From the NCBI GenBank assembly GCA_004193595.1, contig RPGQ01000003.1, positions 1-64,000 on the forward strand: a DNA stretch of 64,000 bases, given 5' to 3'. The position numbers and the translations under genes are program-made. Under the pieces are notes generated by a model. That model had not been told where the DNA came from and searched no databases. It saw nothing but the letters and a program-made list of their open reading frames with translations. The first letter of the stretch is position 1. Each line of letters starts with the position of its first letter. Source of the stretch: Desulfobacteraceae bacterium Eth-SRB2 (GTDB lineage Bacteria; Desulfobacterota; Desulfobacteria; Desulfobacterales; UBA11574). Positions 1-8,034 of the stretch are shown here, in pieces.

Positions 1-55
1 TTTTTGAACATAACGCAGAGATTGGGCAAAAAGACCATTTATGGATGGACACTAA
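1..55 (-). repeat. Family A inverted-repeat element, partial at window edge
   Basis: The first 55 bases are the reverse complement of the left end of a family seen again at 10995-11141, 22611-22754 and 54658-54886. The end reads CATTTATGGATGGACACTAA. The rest of the copy lies outside the window. It lies immediately before gspC. Confidence 0.85.
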
Positions 56-83
56 CTAAAATTTGCCGGCCGATATTTTGATT

Positions 84-923
84 ATGAAAAGATACTTTGC
101 TGCACTAAATATTTTATTAATAGCGGTTGCTGTTTATTTTTGCGTAAAAGCCTTTTATAAGGTTGCAACAGCGGACCTTAATAATACTCCTTCTGGCGAG
201 GTTACAACCAGACATGTAATTTCCCCCGAAGATGAAACCTTCCACCCAATATCTTATTACAGCGCGATAATAGAGCGCAATCTTTTCAATTCAAAAAAGG
301 GAACCGGGCAACATGTCGAAAGTCTCGATATTGAAACCCTTGACCCCACAGATCTCAAGCTAAAACTGCTGGGAACCGTCTCGGGCGATAACAAAAAAGC
401 TTATGCCGTTATAGAAGACACTGCGGAAAGGCGCCAAAATTTATACCGGATCGGGGATTCCATCCAAAACGCAACACTAAAGATGATTTTAAGAGAAAAA
501 GTAGTATTACGTGTCAACGGCAAAGACGAAATTCTTGGAATCGAGGAGGCCCACGGCAGTCAGACAACAAGGATTTCTTCAAAAAGAACCAATATGGCAT
601 CTTCACAGAACATAACCTTAAAACGTTCCCAGATAGAATCATCGATTAAGGACGTAAACGCTCTCATGAAACAGATAAGAATACGGCCCCATTTTAGAAA
701 CGGAAAACCTGACGGTCTCCGTTTAACGGGGATCCGGCCAAATTCTATCTTTTATAATATGGGATTAAAAAGCGGCGATATCGTCACTGCCGTTAATAGT
801 AATAATATCGAATCCGTAGACGATGCACTCAAACTTTATCAAAGCTTGCAGTCATCTTCAAGAGTGAGGCTTCAGATAAAACGTAGAGGTCGGCCCAAAA
901 CAATTAATTATAATATTGAATAA
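84..923 (+). CDS. gspC: Type II secretion system protein C (GspC/PulC)
   Basis: Inner-membrane component that links the cytoplasmic-membrane assembly platform to the secretin GspD. A single N-terminal membrane segment (about residues 5-27) is followed by the homology region, which contains ERNLFN, and by a C-terminal PDZ-like domain (about 200-275, with GLRLTGIRPNSIFYNMGLKSGD). The 279-residue length is usual for the family. I chose ATG at 84 because the upstream in-frame TTG at 63 would put polar residues before the membrane segment. Neither start has a clear ribosome binding site. gspD and gspE follow on the same strand. A family A repeat abuts the 5' side, so any upstream gsp genes are separated from it by that repeat. 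Confidence 0.9.
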   Translation: MKRYFAALNILLIAVAVYFCVKAFYKVATADLNNTPSGEVTTRHVISPEDETFHPISYYSAIIERNLFNSKKGTGQHVESLDIETLDPTDLKLKLLGTVSGDNKKAYAVIEDTAERRQNLYRIGDSIQNATLKMILREKVVLRVNGKDEILGIEEAHGSQTTRISSKRTNMASSQNITLKRSQIESSIKDVNALMKQIRIRPHFRNGKPDGLRLTGIRPNSIFYNMGLKSGDIVTAVNSNNIESVDDALKLYQSLQSSSRVRLQIKRRGRPKTINYNIE

Positions 924-1040
924 GTGATAAACATATGATAATATAATAATTTTATTTTTAACGACTTATACCTTAACATAAAATTAAAACGCAGGTAACA
1001 TTTTAGTTTTATGAAATGAACGAGCTGGCACAGCAATCAT

Positions 1041-1065
1041 GTGATCCGGTTTTTAAACGGATCAC
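1041..1065. other. Hairpin between gspC and gspD
   Basis: GTGATCCG pairs perfectly with CGGATCAC across a short T/A-rich loop. There is no T-run after it, so it is not a clear intrinsic terminator. It may be an mRNA processing or stability stem inside the gsp transcript. Confidence 0.5.
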
Positions 1066-1097
1066 TGCCCTATTGTATGAGTAAACATTAAAAAGAA

Positions 1098-3062
1098 ATG
1101 AAATCATATCATAACATCTCAAAAGCTATCAGGTATCTACTTGTCTTGCTTGTTCTGATTTTGACCACGCACCTGTCCATGGATGCAATCGCTAAAGTTT
1201 CCGGAAAAACCGGAAAGGCGTCAAAAAACAACCCGGCATCCAGGGGAAAGAGCGATTCGGAACGGTTCATTTCCATAGATTTCAACGATGTTGATATTTC
1301 TGTTTTTATTAAATTTATCAGCGAGTTGACCTCTAAAAATTTTGTTGTGGATCAACGGGTAAAAGGAAAGGTTACGGTTATTTCGCCTGCTAAAATTTCC
1401 GTCAAAGAGGCTTACCAGGTTTTTGAATCTGTTCTGGAAGTCCACGGATATACTACGGTAAAAGCCGGACAAGTGATTAAAATTATTCCCTCTCCTGATG
1501 CACGATCAAAAAATATTGAAACCCGGTTAAAAGAAGAGGCCGCATCACCGTCGGATAGGGTTGTCACTCAACTCATACCCTTGAAATTCGCAAATTCCGC
1601 TGAAATAAAAACACTTTTCGCGCCGTTGATTTCCAAAAGCAGCGTGATCCTGGCCTATCCCCCCACGAACATGCTGATCGTAACCGATATCTATTCAAAC
1701 ATAAAACGGTTGCTTCGCATCTTAAAAGCAATTGATGTAACCGGTATGGGACAGGAAGTCTCTGTGATTCCGCTGGAATATGCTGATTGTACAAAATTTG
1801 TAAAAATTCTGGATTCGGTTTTCAGACCCAAAGCAAGACCCAAAGCAAGGCAATCAAAAACTGAAATTAAGTTCGTGGCCGATGAACGAACCAATACGAT
1901 TATCGTCCTTGCCAACGAGGTTGAAACCACAAGGATTAGAAGACTGATAGACCTGCTGGACAGGGAAACTCCTCGGGGAAAAGAGAAGATCCGCGTCTAT
2001 TATCTCGAAAATGCCAATGCCGAGGACCTGGCCAAGGTTCTCCAGGAATTGCCGACAAAAAAGGGGGCGTCGCCTCAAGGAAGAAAAACCCAGCTTGTTT
2101 CGGAAACAGCCAAAATAACCGCAGATAAAGCAACCAACAGCCTGATTATCATGGCAGGCAAGGAGGATTACCTGGTTCTTGAAGAAATTATTAAGAAACT
2201 GGATGTCCCCAGATCCATGGTTTATATTGAGAGCCTTATCATGGAAGTTAATGTGGAAAAGGACTTTAATCTCGGCGTTGAATGGATGGCGGGAGGTAAA
2301 ACTTCAATAGACGACAAAGAAACGGCCATTGGCGGTTCATTTAGGTCAACAGGCGGTGTTTTGCCATCTCCTCTAACATCGCCTGGGCAAGGTTTTTCCC
2401 TGGGCATATTCAGCGAAGCGGTTACCGTTGCCGGTATTACCTTTCCCAACCTTGGCGCAGTTGTGAAGGCTTTTAAAAAGGACAAAGACGTTCATATTCT
2501 TTCGACCCCTCAGATCCTGACCACAGACAATGAAGAGGCCACCATCACGGTTGGGAAAAATGTCCCTTATCAAACCCGGGCAGGGTCTTCGGATGCAGAT
2601 ATAGATTACAGTTATTATGAATATAAAGACGTGGGCATAACGTTAAAGATTACCCCTCAAATCAGCAAGGATCGACTGGTGCGACTCAATATCTCTCTGG
2701 AATCAACTAAACTGGACGAACTGGCAAGCATCATTGAAAATGATCGTCCGACAACCTTAAAGCGCACCATCGAAAACACCGTGATTGTAAAAGATAAAAG
2801 TACGGTGGTCATCGGCGGATTAATCGATGACAGCTTTTCTAAAACAGAATACAAGGTTCCCTGTTTGGGAGACATTCCCCTTCTCAATTTTCTGTTCAAA
2901 TCAATATCAAGGGCAAGTGATAAGACCAACCTTTTTATATTTATTGCACCTCACGTAATAGAAAATCCTGCTGAAGCAGAAGAAATTTATCAAAAAAAGA
3001 AAAATGAAATGGACCAGATCCAAGAAGGCAATATCAAAATGTACGATAATAATTCGCCTTAG
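1098..3062 (+). CDS. gspD: Type II secretion system secretin GspD
   Basis: Outer-membrane secretin that forms the exit channel for folded exoproteins. It has an N-terminal signal sequence with a hydrophobic stretch at about 12-32. The N0 domain starts at ISIDFNDVDISVFIKFIS and is followed by repeated N1-N3 ring domains. The C-terminal secretin core includes VPYQTRAGS, TLKITPQI and VVIGGLIDD, and ends with the conserved VPCLGDIPLLNFLFKS. At 654 residues it is full length. There is little sequence after the secretin core, so no long pilotin-binding S-domain is obvious. It lies between gspC and gspE with short spacers, consistent with one operon. Confidence 0.95.
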   Translation: MKSYHNISKAIRYLLVLLVLILTTHLSMDAIAKVSGKTGKASKNNPASRGKSDSERFISIDFNDVDISVFIKFISELTSKNFVVDQRVKGKVTVISPAKISVKEAYQVFESVLEVHGYTTVKAGQVIKIIPSPDARSKNIETRLKEEAASPSDRVVTQLIPLKFANSAEIKTLFAPLISKSSVILAYPPTNMLIVTDIYSNIKRLLRILKAIDVTGMGQEVSVIPLEYADCTKFVKILDSVFRPKARPKARQSKTEIKFVADERTNTIIVLANEVETTRIRRLIDLLDRETPRGKEKIRVYYLENANAEDLAKVLQELPTKKGASPQGRKTQLVSETAKITADKATNSLIIMAGKEDYLVLEEIIKKLDVPRSMVYIESLIMEVNVEKDFNLGVEWMAGGKTSIDDKETAIGGSFRSTGGVLPSPLTSPGQGFSLGIFSEAVTVAGITFPNLGAVVKAFKKDKDVHILSTPQILTTDNEEATITVGKNVPYQTRAGSSDADIDYSYYEYKDVGITLKITPQISKDRLVRLNISLESTKLDELASIIENDRPTTLKRTIENTVIVKDKSTVVIGGLIDDSFSKTEYKVPCLGDIPLLNFLFKSISRASDKTNLFIFIAPHVIENPAEAEEIYQKKKNEMDQIQEGNIKMYDNNSP

Positions 3063-3097
3063 AGAGATCTTTAAAATCAAGCCAACCGTGAAACAGC

Positions 3098-4858
3098 ATG
3101 AAAAAACCTCTTACACAGATACTCAAGGAAACCTTTGACGTTTCGGAGGAAGATTTAAAAGAAGCTCAAAAAATAAAATCTGAAAAAGGAGGCCATTTGG
3201 GGGAAATACTGGTGGCAAAAAAAACCATTACCGAAACAAAACTCCTTGAAGCCTTGAGCGCCCTATACGGCATCCCTTTTTGGCCTGATCTCCCCCTTGA
3301 CAGTTTCAAAACAGATTTTATAAGCCAGGTTCCGATTCAATTTCTAAAAAAATACGTCATGGTTCCTTTAATAAGCGACACCAAGGAATCGGGTGGTGAT
3401 AATAGCCTTCCTCAACTCGAACCGGAGAATGCAACAGAAACTCCTCCCGATTCAGGTGCGGTTATCGCCATAAATGATCCTGCTTGTATCCAGCCCCTTG
3501 ATGACTTGATCAGGATTCTCGAACCCTATGATTTTAAACTGGTCCTTTCAACAAAGAATGCAATTCTTTTTGCAATAAATATATCTTATGACTTGAACAG
3601 AGATTCCGCTGAACAGCTTGTTCAGGATATGGAAGAAGACAGCAGTGCCATTATCAGTGAGATTGAGGAAAAATCGGATCTTCTGGATGACATCAGCGAT
3701 GCACCGATCATAAAACTGGCGAACCATATTATTTCCCAATCCGTGAAAGCACGCGCAAGCGATATCCATATGGAACCCTACCAGGACAGTTTCAAAGTGC
3801 GCTATCGGGTTGACGGTATCCTTTATGACCTGCTATCTCCTCCCAAATGGGTCCAGCCCGCTTTGATCTCCAGAATCAAGGTCATGGCAAAGATGAACAT
3901 CGCGGAAAAACGTCTTCCTCAGGATGGTCGTTTGGATGTCAAGATAGGCAATCAGGAGATTGATGTACGGGTCTCCACCATTCCGACTTCTTTTGGGGAG
4001 CGTGTGGTGCTCAGGCTTCTTGATAAATCAGGTTCTTTGATTTCACTTTCAGATCTGGGCATTGCCTCGGACAAGCTTGATTTGCTTGAAAACCTTGTCA
4101 AATCCCCGAATGGCATCATACTTGTTACCGGTCCCACCGGCAGCGGCAAGACAACGACACTCTATGCAATTTTATCATCCATCAATATACCCGACATAAA
4201 TATTATTACCATTGAAGACCCCATTGAATACAAGATCAAAGGGATTAGCCAGATACAGGTCAATCCAAAAATAAACTTAACCTTTGCCGGTGGCCTGAGA
4301 TCCATTGTCAGGCAGGACCCGGACGTTATTCTGGTGGGCGAAATACGGGATCGGGAAACAGCAGAAATAGCGGTTCAGTCGGCACTGACAGGACATCTTG
4401 TTTTTTCCACACTTCATACAAATGATTCTGCAAGTGCCATTACACGCCTTGTTGATATCGGAGTTGAACCCTTTTTAATTTCATCATCGGTCTTAGCTGT
4501 GGTTGCCCAGAGACTTATCCGTGTACTTTGCAGGAATTGCAAACAGCCTTATACACCCGATAATTCGACTCTGGAAAGTATAGGAATTACACCGGATCAA
4601 TTCCAGGAGACTACCATCTACAGGGCGAATGGATGTGAAAACTGTTTTCATACCGGATACAAGGGACGTGCCGGAATTTTTGAAATAATGCTTATGGACC
4701 CCAGTTTAAAAAGCCTTATACTTACAACCTATGATTCGAGCCAAATAAAAAATGCTGCGTTGAATCTAAATATGATTACCTTGCGTCAGGACGGAATCCA
4801 AAAAGTGTTAAGCGGCATTTCTACAATAGAGGAAGTCATACGGGTTACGCAACAGTGA
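3098..4858 (+). CDS. gspE: Type II secretion ATPase GspE
   Basis: Cytoplasmic hexameric ATPase that drives pseudopilus assembly. It has an N-terminal MshEN/GspE-N domain (roughly residues 1-120), a Walker A motif GPTGSGKT at about 345-352, Asp-box and Walker B residues (SIVRQDPDVILVGEIRD), and the GspE tetracysteine zinc motif starting near C478 (CRNCKQ ... CENC). The 586-residue length is normal. The gene starts 35 bp after gspD. Its TGA stop codon coincides with the first bases of the family B repeat at 4856. gspF and later gsp genes do not follow here, so the rest of the system must lie elsewhere. Confidence 0.96.
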   Translation: MKKPLTQILKETFDVSEEDLKEAQKIKSEKGGHLGEILVAKKTITETKLLEALSALYGIPFWPDLPLDSFKTDFISQVPIQFLKKYVMVPLISDTKESGGDNSLPQLEPENATETPPDSGAVIAINDPACIQPLDDLIRILEPYDFKLVLSTKNAILFAINISYDLNRDSAEQLVQDMEEDSSAIISEIEEKSDLLDDISDAPIIKLANHIISQSVKARASDIHMEPYQDSFKVRYRVDGILYDLLSPPKWVQPALISRIKVMAKMNIAEKRLPQDGRLDVKIGNQEIDVRVSTIPTSFGERVVLRLLDKSGSLISLSDLGIASDKLDLLENLVKSPNGIILVTGPTGSGKTTTLYAILSSINIPDINIITIEDPIEYKIKGISQIQVNPKINLTFAGGLRSIVRQDPDVILVGEIRDRETAEIAVQSALTGHLVFSTLHTNDSASAITRLVDIGVEPFLISSSVLAVVAQRLIRVLCRNCKQPYTPDNSTLESIGITPDQFQETTIYRANGCENCFHTGYKGRAGIFEIMLMDPSLKSLILTTYDSSQIKNAALNLNMITLRQDGIQKVLSGISTIEEVIRVTQQ

Positions 4859-5033
4859 CGGTCTCGTAAAAAGTCCAACTTCTGCGTTGTGCTGCATTTC
4901 GCAATCATTCAACGTACGAAAAGTACGCCTCATGATTACAAAATTTGCGACGCCTTTTTATCCCGCCTATGTTTGGCGGGGGAGTTTTAACTTTTTACGA
5001 AACCGTCTAAATCGACTTTTTACGAGACCATCA
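4856..5033 (+). repeat. Family B inverted-repeat element (about 178 bp)
   Basis: The left end is TGACGGTCTCGTAAAAAGTC and the right end is the reverse complement of TGATGGTCTCGTAAAAAGTC. Inside are the shared segments CTTCTGCGTTGTGCTGCA, ACGTACGAAAAGTACG and ATCCCGCCTATG. A near-identical copy is at 35482-35660, one in the opposite orientation at 60147-60299, a half copy at 52136-52236 and an end fragment at 13590-13624. No coding capacity is seen. The first TGA is the stop codon of gspE. Confidence 0.9.
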
Positions 5034-5043
5034 ACAGTAAACA

Positions 5044-5436
5044 ATGATTAAAAAAACACTTTTTATCATTTTTTTTATCATTCTATATACGTGTTGCAGT
5101 ACTTGTTTTGCCGGACAGGAGGTAACCGTTGCAAAAAAGCATAACGTTTTATCCCGAACAGTGGCAAAACAGGAAAACGTTGTTCTTTATCCGATAAAAT
5201 TTTACAGAAACTACATTTCAGGGGCTGACGGCAATCGCTGCCCCATGTATCCCTCATGCTCACAGTATTGTATGGATGCGTTAAAAAAACACGGCTTTTT
5301 TTTGGGCTGGATTATGTGTAGTGACCGGCTGATGCGTTGTGGCAGAGACGAGACAAAATTATCGCCCCATGTTTTGATGCATGGTGAAACGCTCAGCTTT
5401 GATCCGGTAAACAATAATGACTTCTGGTGGCAGTAG
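5044..5436 (+). CDS. YidD-domain protein with an N-terminal signal sequence
   Basis: Residues about 46-103 match the YidD family (membrane protein insertion efficiency factor): YPIKFYRNYISG, then C66-P-M-Y-P-S-C72-S-Q-Y-C76. Canonical YidD is a peripheral inner-membrane protein of 70-90 residues that aids YidC-dependent insertion and sits by rnpA/yidC. This protein has 130 residues, begins with a hydrophobic signal sequence (residues 4-23, Cys-rich, ending CFAGQ) and lies beside an exported TPR protein. It may therefore act outside the cytoplasm or as a membrane-tethered variant. The domain is certain; the role is inferred. Confidence 0.8.
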   Translation: MIKKTLFIIFFIILYTCCSTCFAGQEVTVAKKHNVLSRTVAKQENVVLYPIKFYRNYISGADGNRCPMYPSCSQYCMDALKKHGFFLGWIMCSDRLMRCGRDETKLSPHVLMHGETLSFDPVNNNDFWWQ

Positions 5437-5442
5437 AAAGAA

Positions 5443-5595
5443 CTTGGGGCTTCGCCCCAATTGGAATAATGGAATGTTTTCCGCTTTTATTCCCAATATT
5501 CCAACATTCCATTATTCCATGCCGATGGCATAAACAGGTTGCCATTAAAAGACTTGTGCCTTCGATAAGTCGTAGAAATTCCGAGACGTTTAATT
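5443..5595 (+). repeat. Family D element and start-proximal motif
   Basis: TTGGAATAATGGAATG and CATTCCATTATTCCAT form a long AT-rich hairpin. They are preceded by GGGGCTTCGCCCC and followed at 5573 by GTAGAAATTCCGAGACG, which ends 7 bases before the start codon of the next gene. The same arrangement precedes the genes at 9656 and radA. Confidence 0.7.
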
Positions 5596-6564
5596 ATGCA
5601 CATCCGAACCACTTGCCTTGCTTATCTATTCCTTACTTTCTTTAACATATTTTTTCTTTTTATCCCCTTTTCTCAGTCTGTTGCCGAATCCGATCCCGAG
5701 CCGGATCTCCAATCTTCTATTATAATAAGCCCGGACAAACAGTTTGATTTTGCAGAATCCTATTTTTCCAACAAAGACTATTTAATGGCGGTCGGTGAAT
5801 ACAAGCGGTTTATCTATTTCTTCCCGGAAGATGAAAGGGTAGAGACGGCAATGTACCGAATCGGCATGTCCTATTACCTTGACAGGCATTTTAATAAGGC
5901 CGTGGATTCTTTCAACGACGTGATCGATCGATATGTTGATACCGATCTTTCTATAAAATCATATTTTATGATCAGCCAAGCCCACGTCAAACTTAACACC
6001 TTCGGCGTTGCCATTATCAATCTTAACAATCTGATTACATTAACCGGTGATGAAGATGTAAGGGATGAAGCATATTACAGACTGGGGTGGATCTACATTG
6101 AAATGACGTCCTGGGAAAAAGCAAGGCTTTATTTTTCAAGAATAAGCGCTAAAAACAAAACCAAGTACAGACTTGAACGGCTTACTAACGAACTTAACAA
6201 GGAAAAATTAATCCCAAAAAAGGACCCGGGCCTGGCAGGGTTTTTATCCATAATGCCCGGGGCTGGATATCTTTACTGTGAAAGATACCAGGATGCCCTG
6301 ATTGCCTTTTTACTTAACGGCGGATTAATATGCGCCGCTTATGAGTCTTTTGATGATAATAACAATGCACTTGGCGGAGTCATTGCTTTTGTTGAATTCG
6401 GTTTCTATGCCGGTAACATATACGGTGCCGTAACCAGTGCACACAAATACAATCGGAAACAAACCGGTCAATTTATCGAAAAATTGAAAAACAATACTAA
6501 AATTAACCTTTCGGCCGATGTTAAGAATAAAGGGGTTTGTCTTGCCTTTGAAATTATTTTTTAG
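5596..6564 (+). CDS. Exported TPR protein with C-terminal hydrophobic domain
   Basis: An N-terminal signal sequence (residues about 6-28) is followed by several TPR-like helical repeats of the BamD/YbgF type (SYFSNKDYLMAVGEYKRF, VETAMYRIGMSYYLDRHF, DEAYYRLGWIYIEMTSW). The C-terminal region has two hydrophobic segments around GFLSIMPGAGYLYCERYQDA and GGVIAFVEFGFYAGNIYGA, a layout found in small envelope proteins of unknown function. The start codon follows directly after the family D motif, and no good Shine-Dalgarno is visible. It lies next to the YidD-domain gene on the same strand, so the two may act together in envelope biogenesis. The function is unknown. Confidence 0.75.
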   Translation: MHIRTTCLAYLFLTFFNIFFLFIPFSQSVAESDPEPDLQSSIIISPDKQFDFAESYFSNKDYLMAVGEYKRFIYFFPEDERVETAMYRIGMSYYLDRHFNKAVDSFNDVIDRYVDTDLSIKSYFMISQAHVKLNTFGVAIINLNNLITLTGDEDVRDEAYYRLGWIYIEMTSWEKARLYFSRISAKNKTKYRLERLTNELNKEKLIPKKDPGLAGFLSIMPGAGYLYCERYQDALIAFLLNGGLICAAYESFDDNNNALGGVIAFVEFGFYAGNIYGAVTSAHKYNRKQTGQFIEKLKNNTKINLSADVKNKGVCLAFEIIF

Positions 6565-6573
6565 TCCTTAAAT

Positions 6574-6614
6574 GGTACGTGTTCATGGGGTTTGCTTCTC
6601 CGTGAACATGTACC
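6574..6614. terminator. Long hairpin after the TPR gene
   Basis: GGTACGTGTTCA pairs with TGAACATGTACC, and the symmetry extends into TTAAAT on both sides. There is no strong T-run, so it may be a factor-aided terminator or a recombination palindrome. Confidence 0.5.
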
Positions 6615-6647
6615 TTAAATGAACAATTTTAGCCTGTAGAGAATCAT

Positions 6648-7748
6648 TTGAGATTTCTATTTCTGGAACCTTTCTTCGGCGGATCACACAAAGATTTTGC
6701 CCAGGGTCTGGTTTCACACTCCCGACACAGAATTGACCTTGTTACCCTGCCCGCCCGTTTTTGGAAGTGGCGAATGCGGGGGGCGGCTTTATACTTTGTA
6801 AAAAAAATTCCCTCTCTTAAAGACTACCAAGGGTTGATCACCACAGATTTGATGAGCCTGTCGGACCTTAAATCGCTTTGGAGACGGTTCCCTCTTCCCT
6901 CTCTGGTCTATTTCCACGAAAATCAGCTGACCTATCCGCTGGCACCCGGCGAACGCATGGATTTTCAGTTTGGTTTCACCGACATCACCTCAGCATTGGC
7001 CGCGGATCAGGTTCTTTTTAATTCTCATACTCATTTTAATGCTTTTTTCGAGAAGCTTCCCGATTTTTTAAATTTAATGCCCGAATACCGGCCCAAATGG
7101 GTGATCGATGAGATACGTAATAAAGCTGATGTCCTCTATCCGGGGTGCCGTTTTCCGGCTCAGGAAAAGTGGGCCCGTCCCACGCCGCCGGCAAACTTGC
7201 CCCCGCTGATCATCTGGAATCATCGATGGGAGTTTGATAAAAATCCCAAGGATTTTTTTGATGCGCTTGATGCGGTTCTGGAACGGGGGCTGGATTTCCG
7301 ACTTGCGCTGCTCGGAGAAAACTTTCAGATGGTCCCAAAAGAATTTATTGCGGCCAAGGAACGTTATCAAAATCGGGTGGTCTGGTATGGTTATGAAGCA
7401 TCCGGAGAAAAATACCGTGAATGGCTTCTTCAGGGGACAATCGTTATCAGCACCGCAAAACAGGAGAACTTTGGTATTTCTGTGATTGAAGCGATCCGTT
7501 ACGGTTGTATCCCTCTTTTGCCTCACCGGCTTTCGTACCCGGAAATCATCCCAAAGGCTTTCCATGATGATTTTCTCTATCAAGATCAGAATGAGTTGGT
7601 TGAAAAACTCTGCTTTTTTATTTTAAATTATCCGAAATTTAAAATAAAATGCCAAAATCTTTCCGCAGCTATGAGCCGTTTTGCCTGGGAAAATCTAATT
7701 GATCGATATGATGAGATATTGGAAAAACTGGTAATGAAGCCGGAATAA
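6648..7748 (+). CDS. tRNA-queuosine alpha-mannosyltransferase-like glycosyltransferase (DUF3524/GTDC1 family)
   Basis: The N-terminal half has the family signature FLEPFFGGSHKDFAQG at residue 4. It continues with RFWKWRMRGAA, YFHENQLTYP and FGFTDITSALAADQVLFNS. The C-terminal half is a GT4-type Rossmann domain (IIWNHRWEFDKNP, then ENFGISVIEAIRYGCIPLLPHRLSYPEI). The animal homologue GTDC1/QTMAN adds mannose to queuosine in tRNA-Asp. Bacterial members are usually annotated only by homology. The start is TTG at 6648, which gives the conserved N-terminus. At 366 residues it is complete. It stands alone between a hairpin and the trp leader. Confidence 0.8.
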   Translation: MRFLFLEPFFGGSHKDFAQGLVSHSRHRIDLVTLPARFWKWRMRGAALYFVKKIPSLKDYQGLITTDLMSLSDLKSLWRRFPLPSLVYFHENQLTYPLAPGERMDFQFGFTDITSALAADQVLFNSHTHFNAFFEKLPDFLNLMPEYRPKWVIDEIRNKADVLYPGCRFPAQEKWARPTPPANLPPLIIWNHRWEFDKNPKDFFDALDAVLERGLDFRLALLGENFQMVPKEFIAAKERYQNRVVWYGYEASGEKYREWLLQGTIVISTAKQENFGISVIEAIRYGCIPLLPHRLSYPEIIPKAFHDDFLYQDQNELVEKLCFFILNYPKFKIKCQNLSAAMSRFAWENLIDRYDEILEKLVMKPE

Positions 7749-7779
7749 GCCAACCCGATAATTTTAATGGAATTCTAAC

Positions 7780-7808
7780 TTGACACGATCGTATCTTTGT
7801 TGTATGGA
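7780..7808 (+). promoter_or_regulatory. Predicted promoter of the trpB2 leader
   Basis: A perfect -35 TTGACA at 7780-7785 is followed after 17 bases by TATGGA (7803-7808), preceded by TG. Transcription would start near 7815, giving a leader RNA of about 220 bases before trpB2. Confidence 0.6.
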
Positions 7809-7839
7809 ATTTGCTGTTGTTAATAAAGAGGGATCAATT

Positions 7840-7896
7840 TTGAGTGCTAAAAAAAATAGAATATCGCTATTTTGGTGGTGGCAGGTTTTAAAGTGA
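7840..7896 (+). CDS. trp leader peptide (18 aa, three consecutive Trp codons)
   Basis: TTG at 7840 opens an 18-codon frame ending in TGA at 7894-7896. It reads MSAKKNRISLFWWWQVLK. An AGAGGG Shine-Dalgarno lies at about 7827-7832. Three TGG codons in a row (7873-7881) sit 12 bases before the stop, as in attenuation leader peptides that sense charged tRNA-Trp. The peptide itself is not expected to have a function; ribosome position on the Trp codons should choose the downstream RNA fold. Too short for ordinary gene calling. Confidence 0.85.
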   Translation: MSAKKNRISLFWWWQVLK

Positions 7897-8013
7897 GCCT
7901 GCCTACACATATTTAATATTTTTGGAATTATAATAAGCTGTGGGTAAGGAGAAACTTCCCATGGCTTTTTTATTTTGTAAACGCGCCATGGGGTTTTCTC
8001 CATGGTTTTTTTT
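7880..8013 (+). promoter_or_regulatory. Transcription attenuator controlling trpB2
   Basis: Alternative pairings are visible. Segment 1 (GGCAGG, 7880-7885, overlapping the last Trp codon) pairs with segment 2 (CCTGCC, 7898-7903). Segment 2 can instead pair imperfectly with 7940-7949 (GTGGGTAAGG). That segment can alternatively sequester CTTCCC (7955-7960). CCCATGGC (7958-7965) pairs with GCCATGGG (7985-7992) as antiterminator. CCATGGGG (7986-7993) pairs with CTCCATGG (7998-8005) as terminator, with a TTTT loop followed by eight T (8006-8013). The last two stems are mutually exclusive. Ribosome stalling at Trp codons would favour readthrough. Confidence 0.82.
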
Positions 8014-8034
8014 AACTGGAAAGGAGAAAATAAT

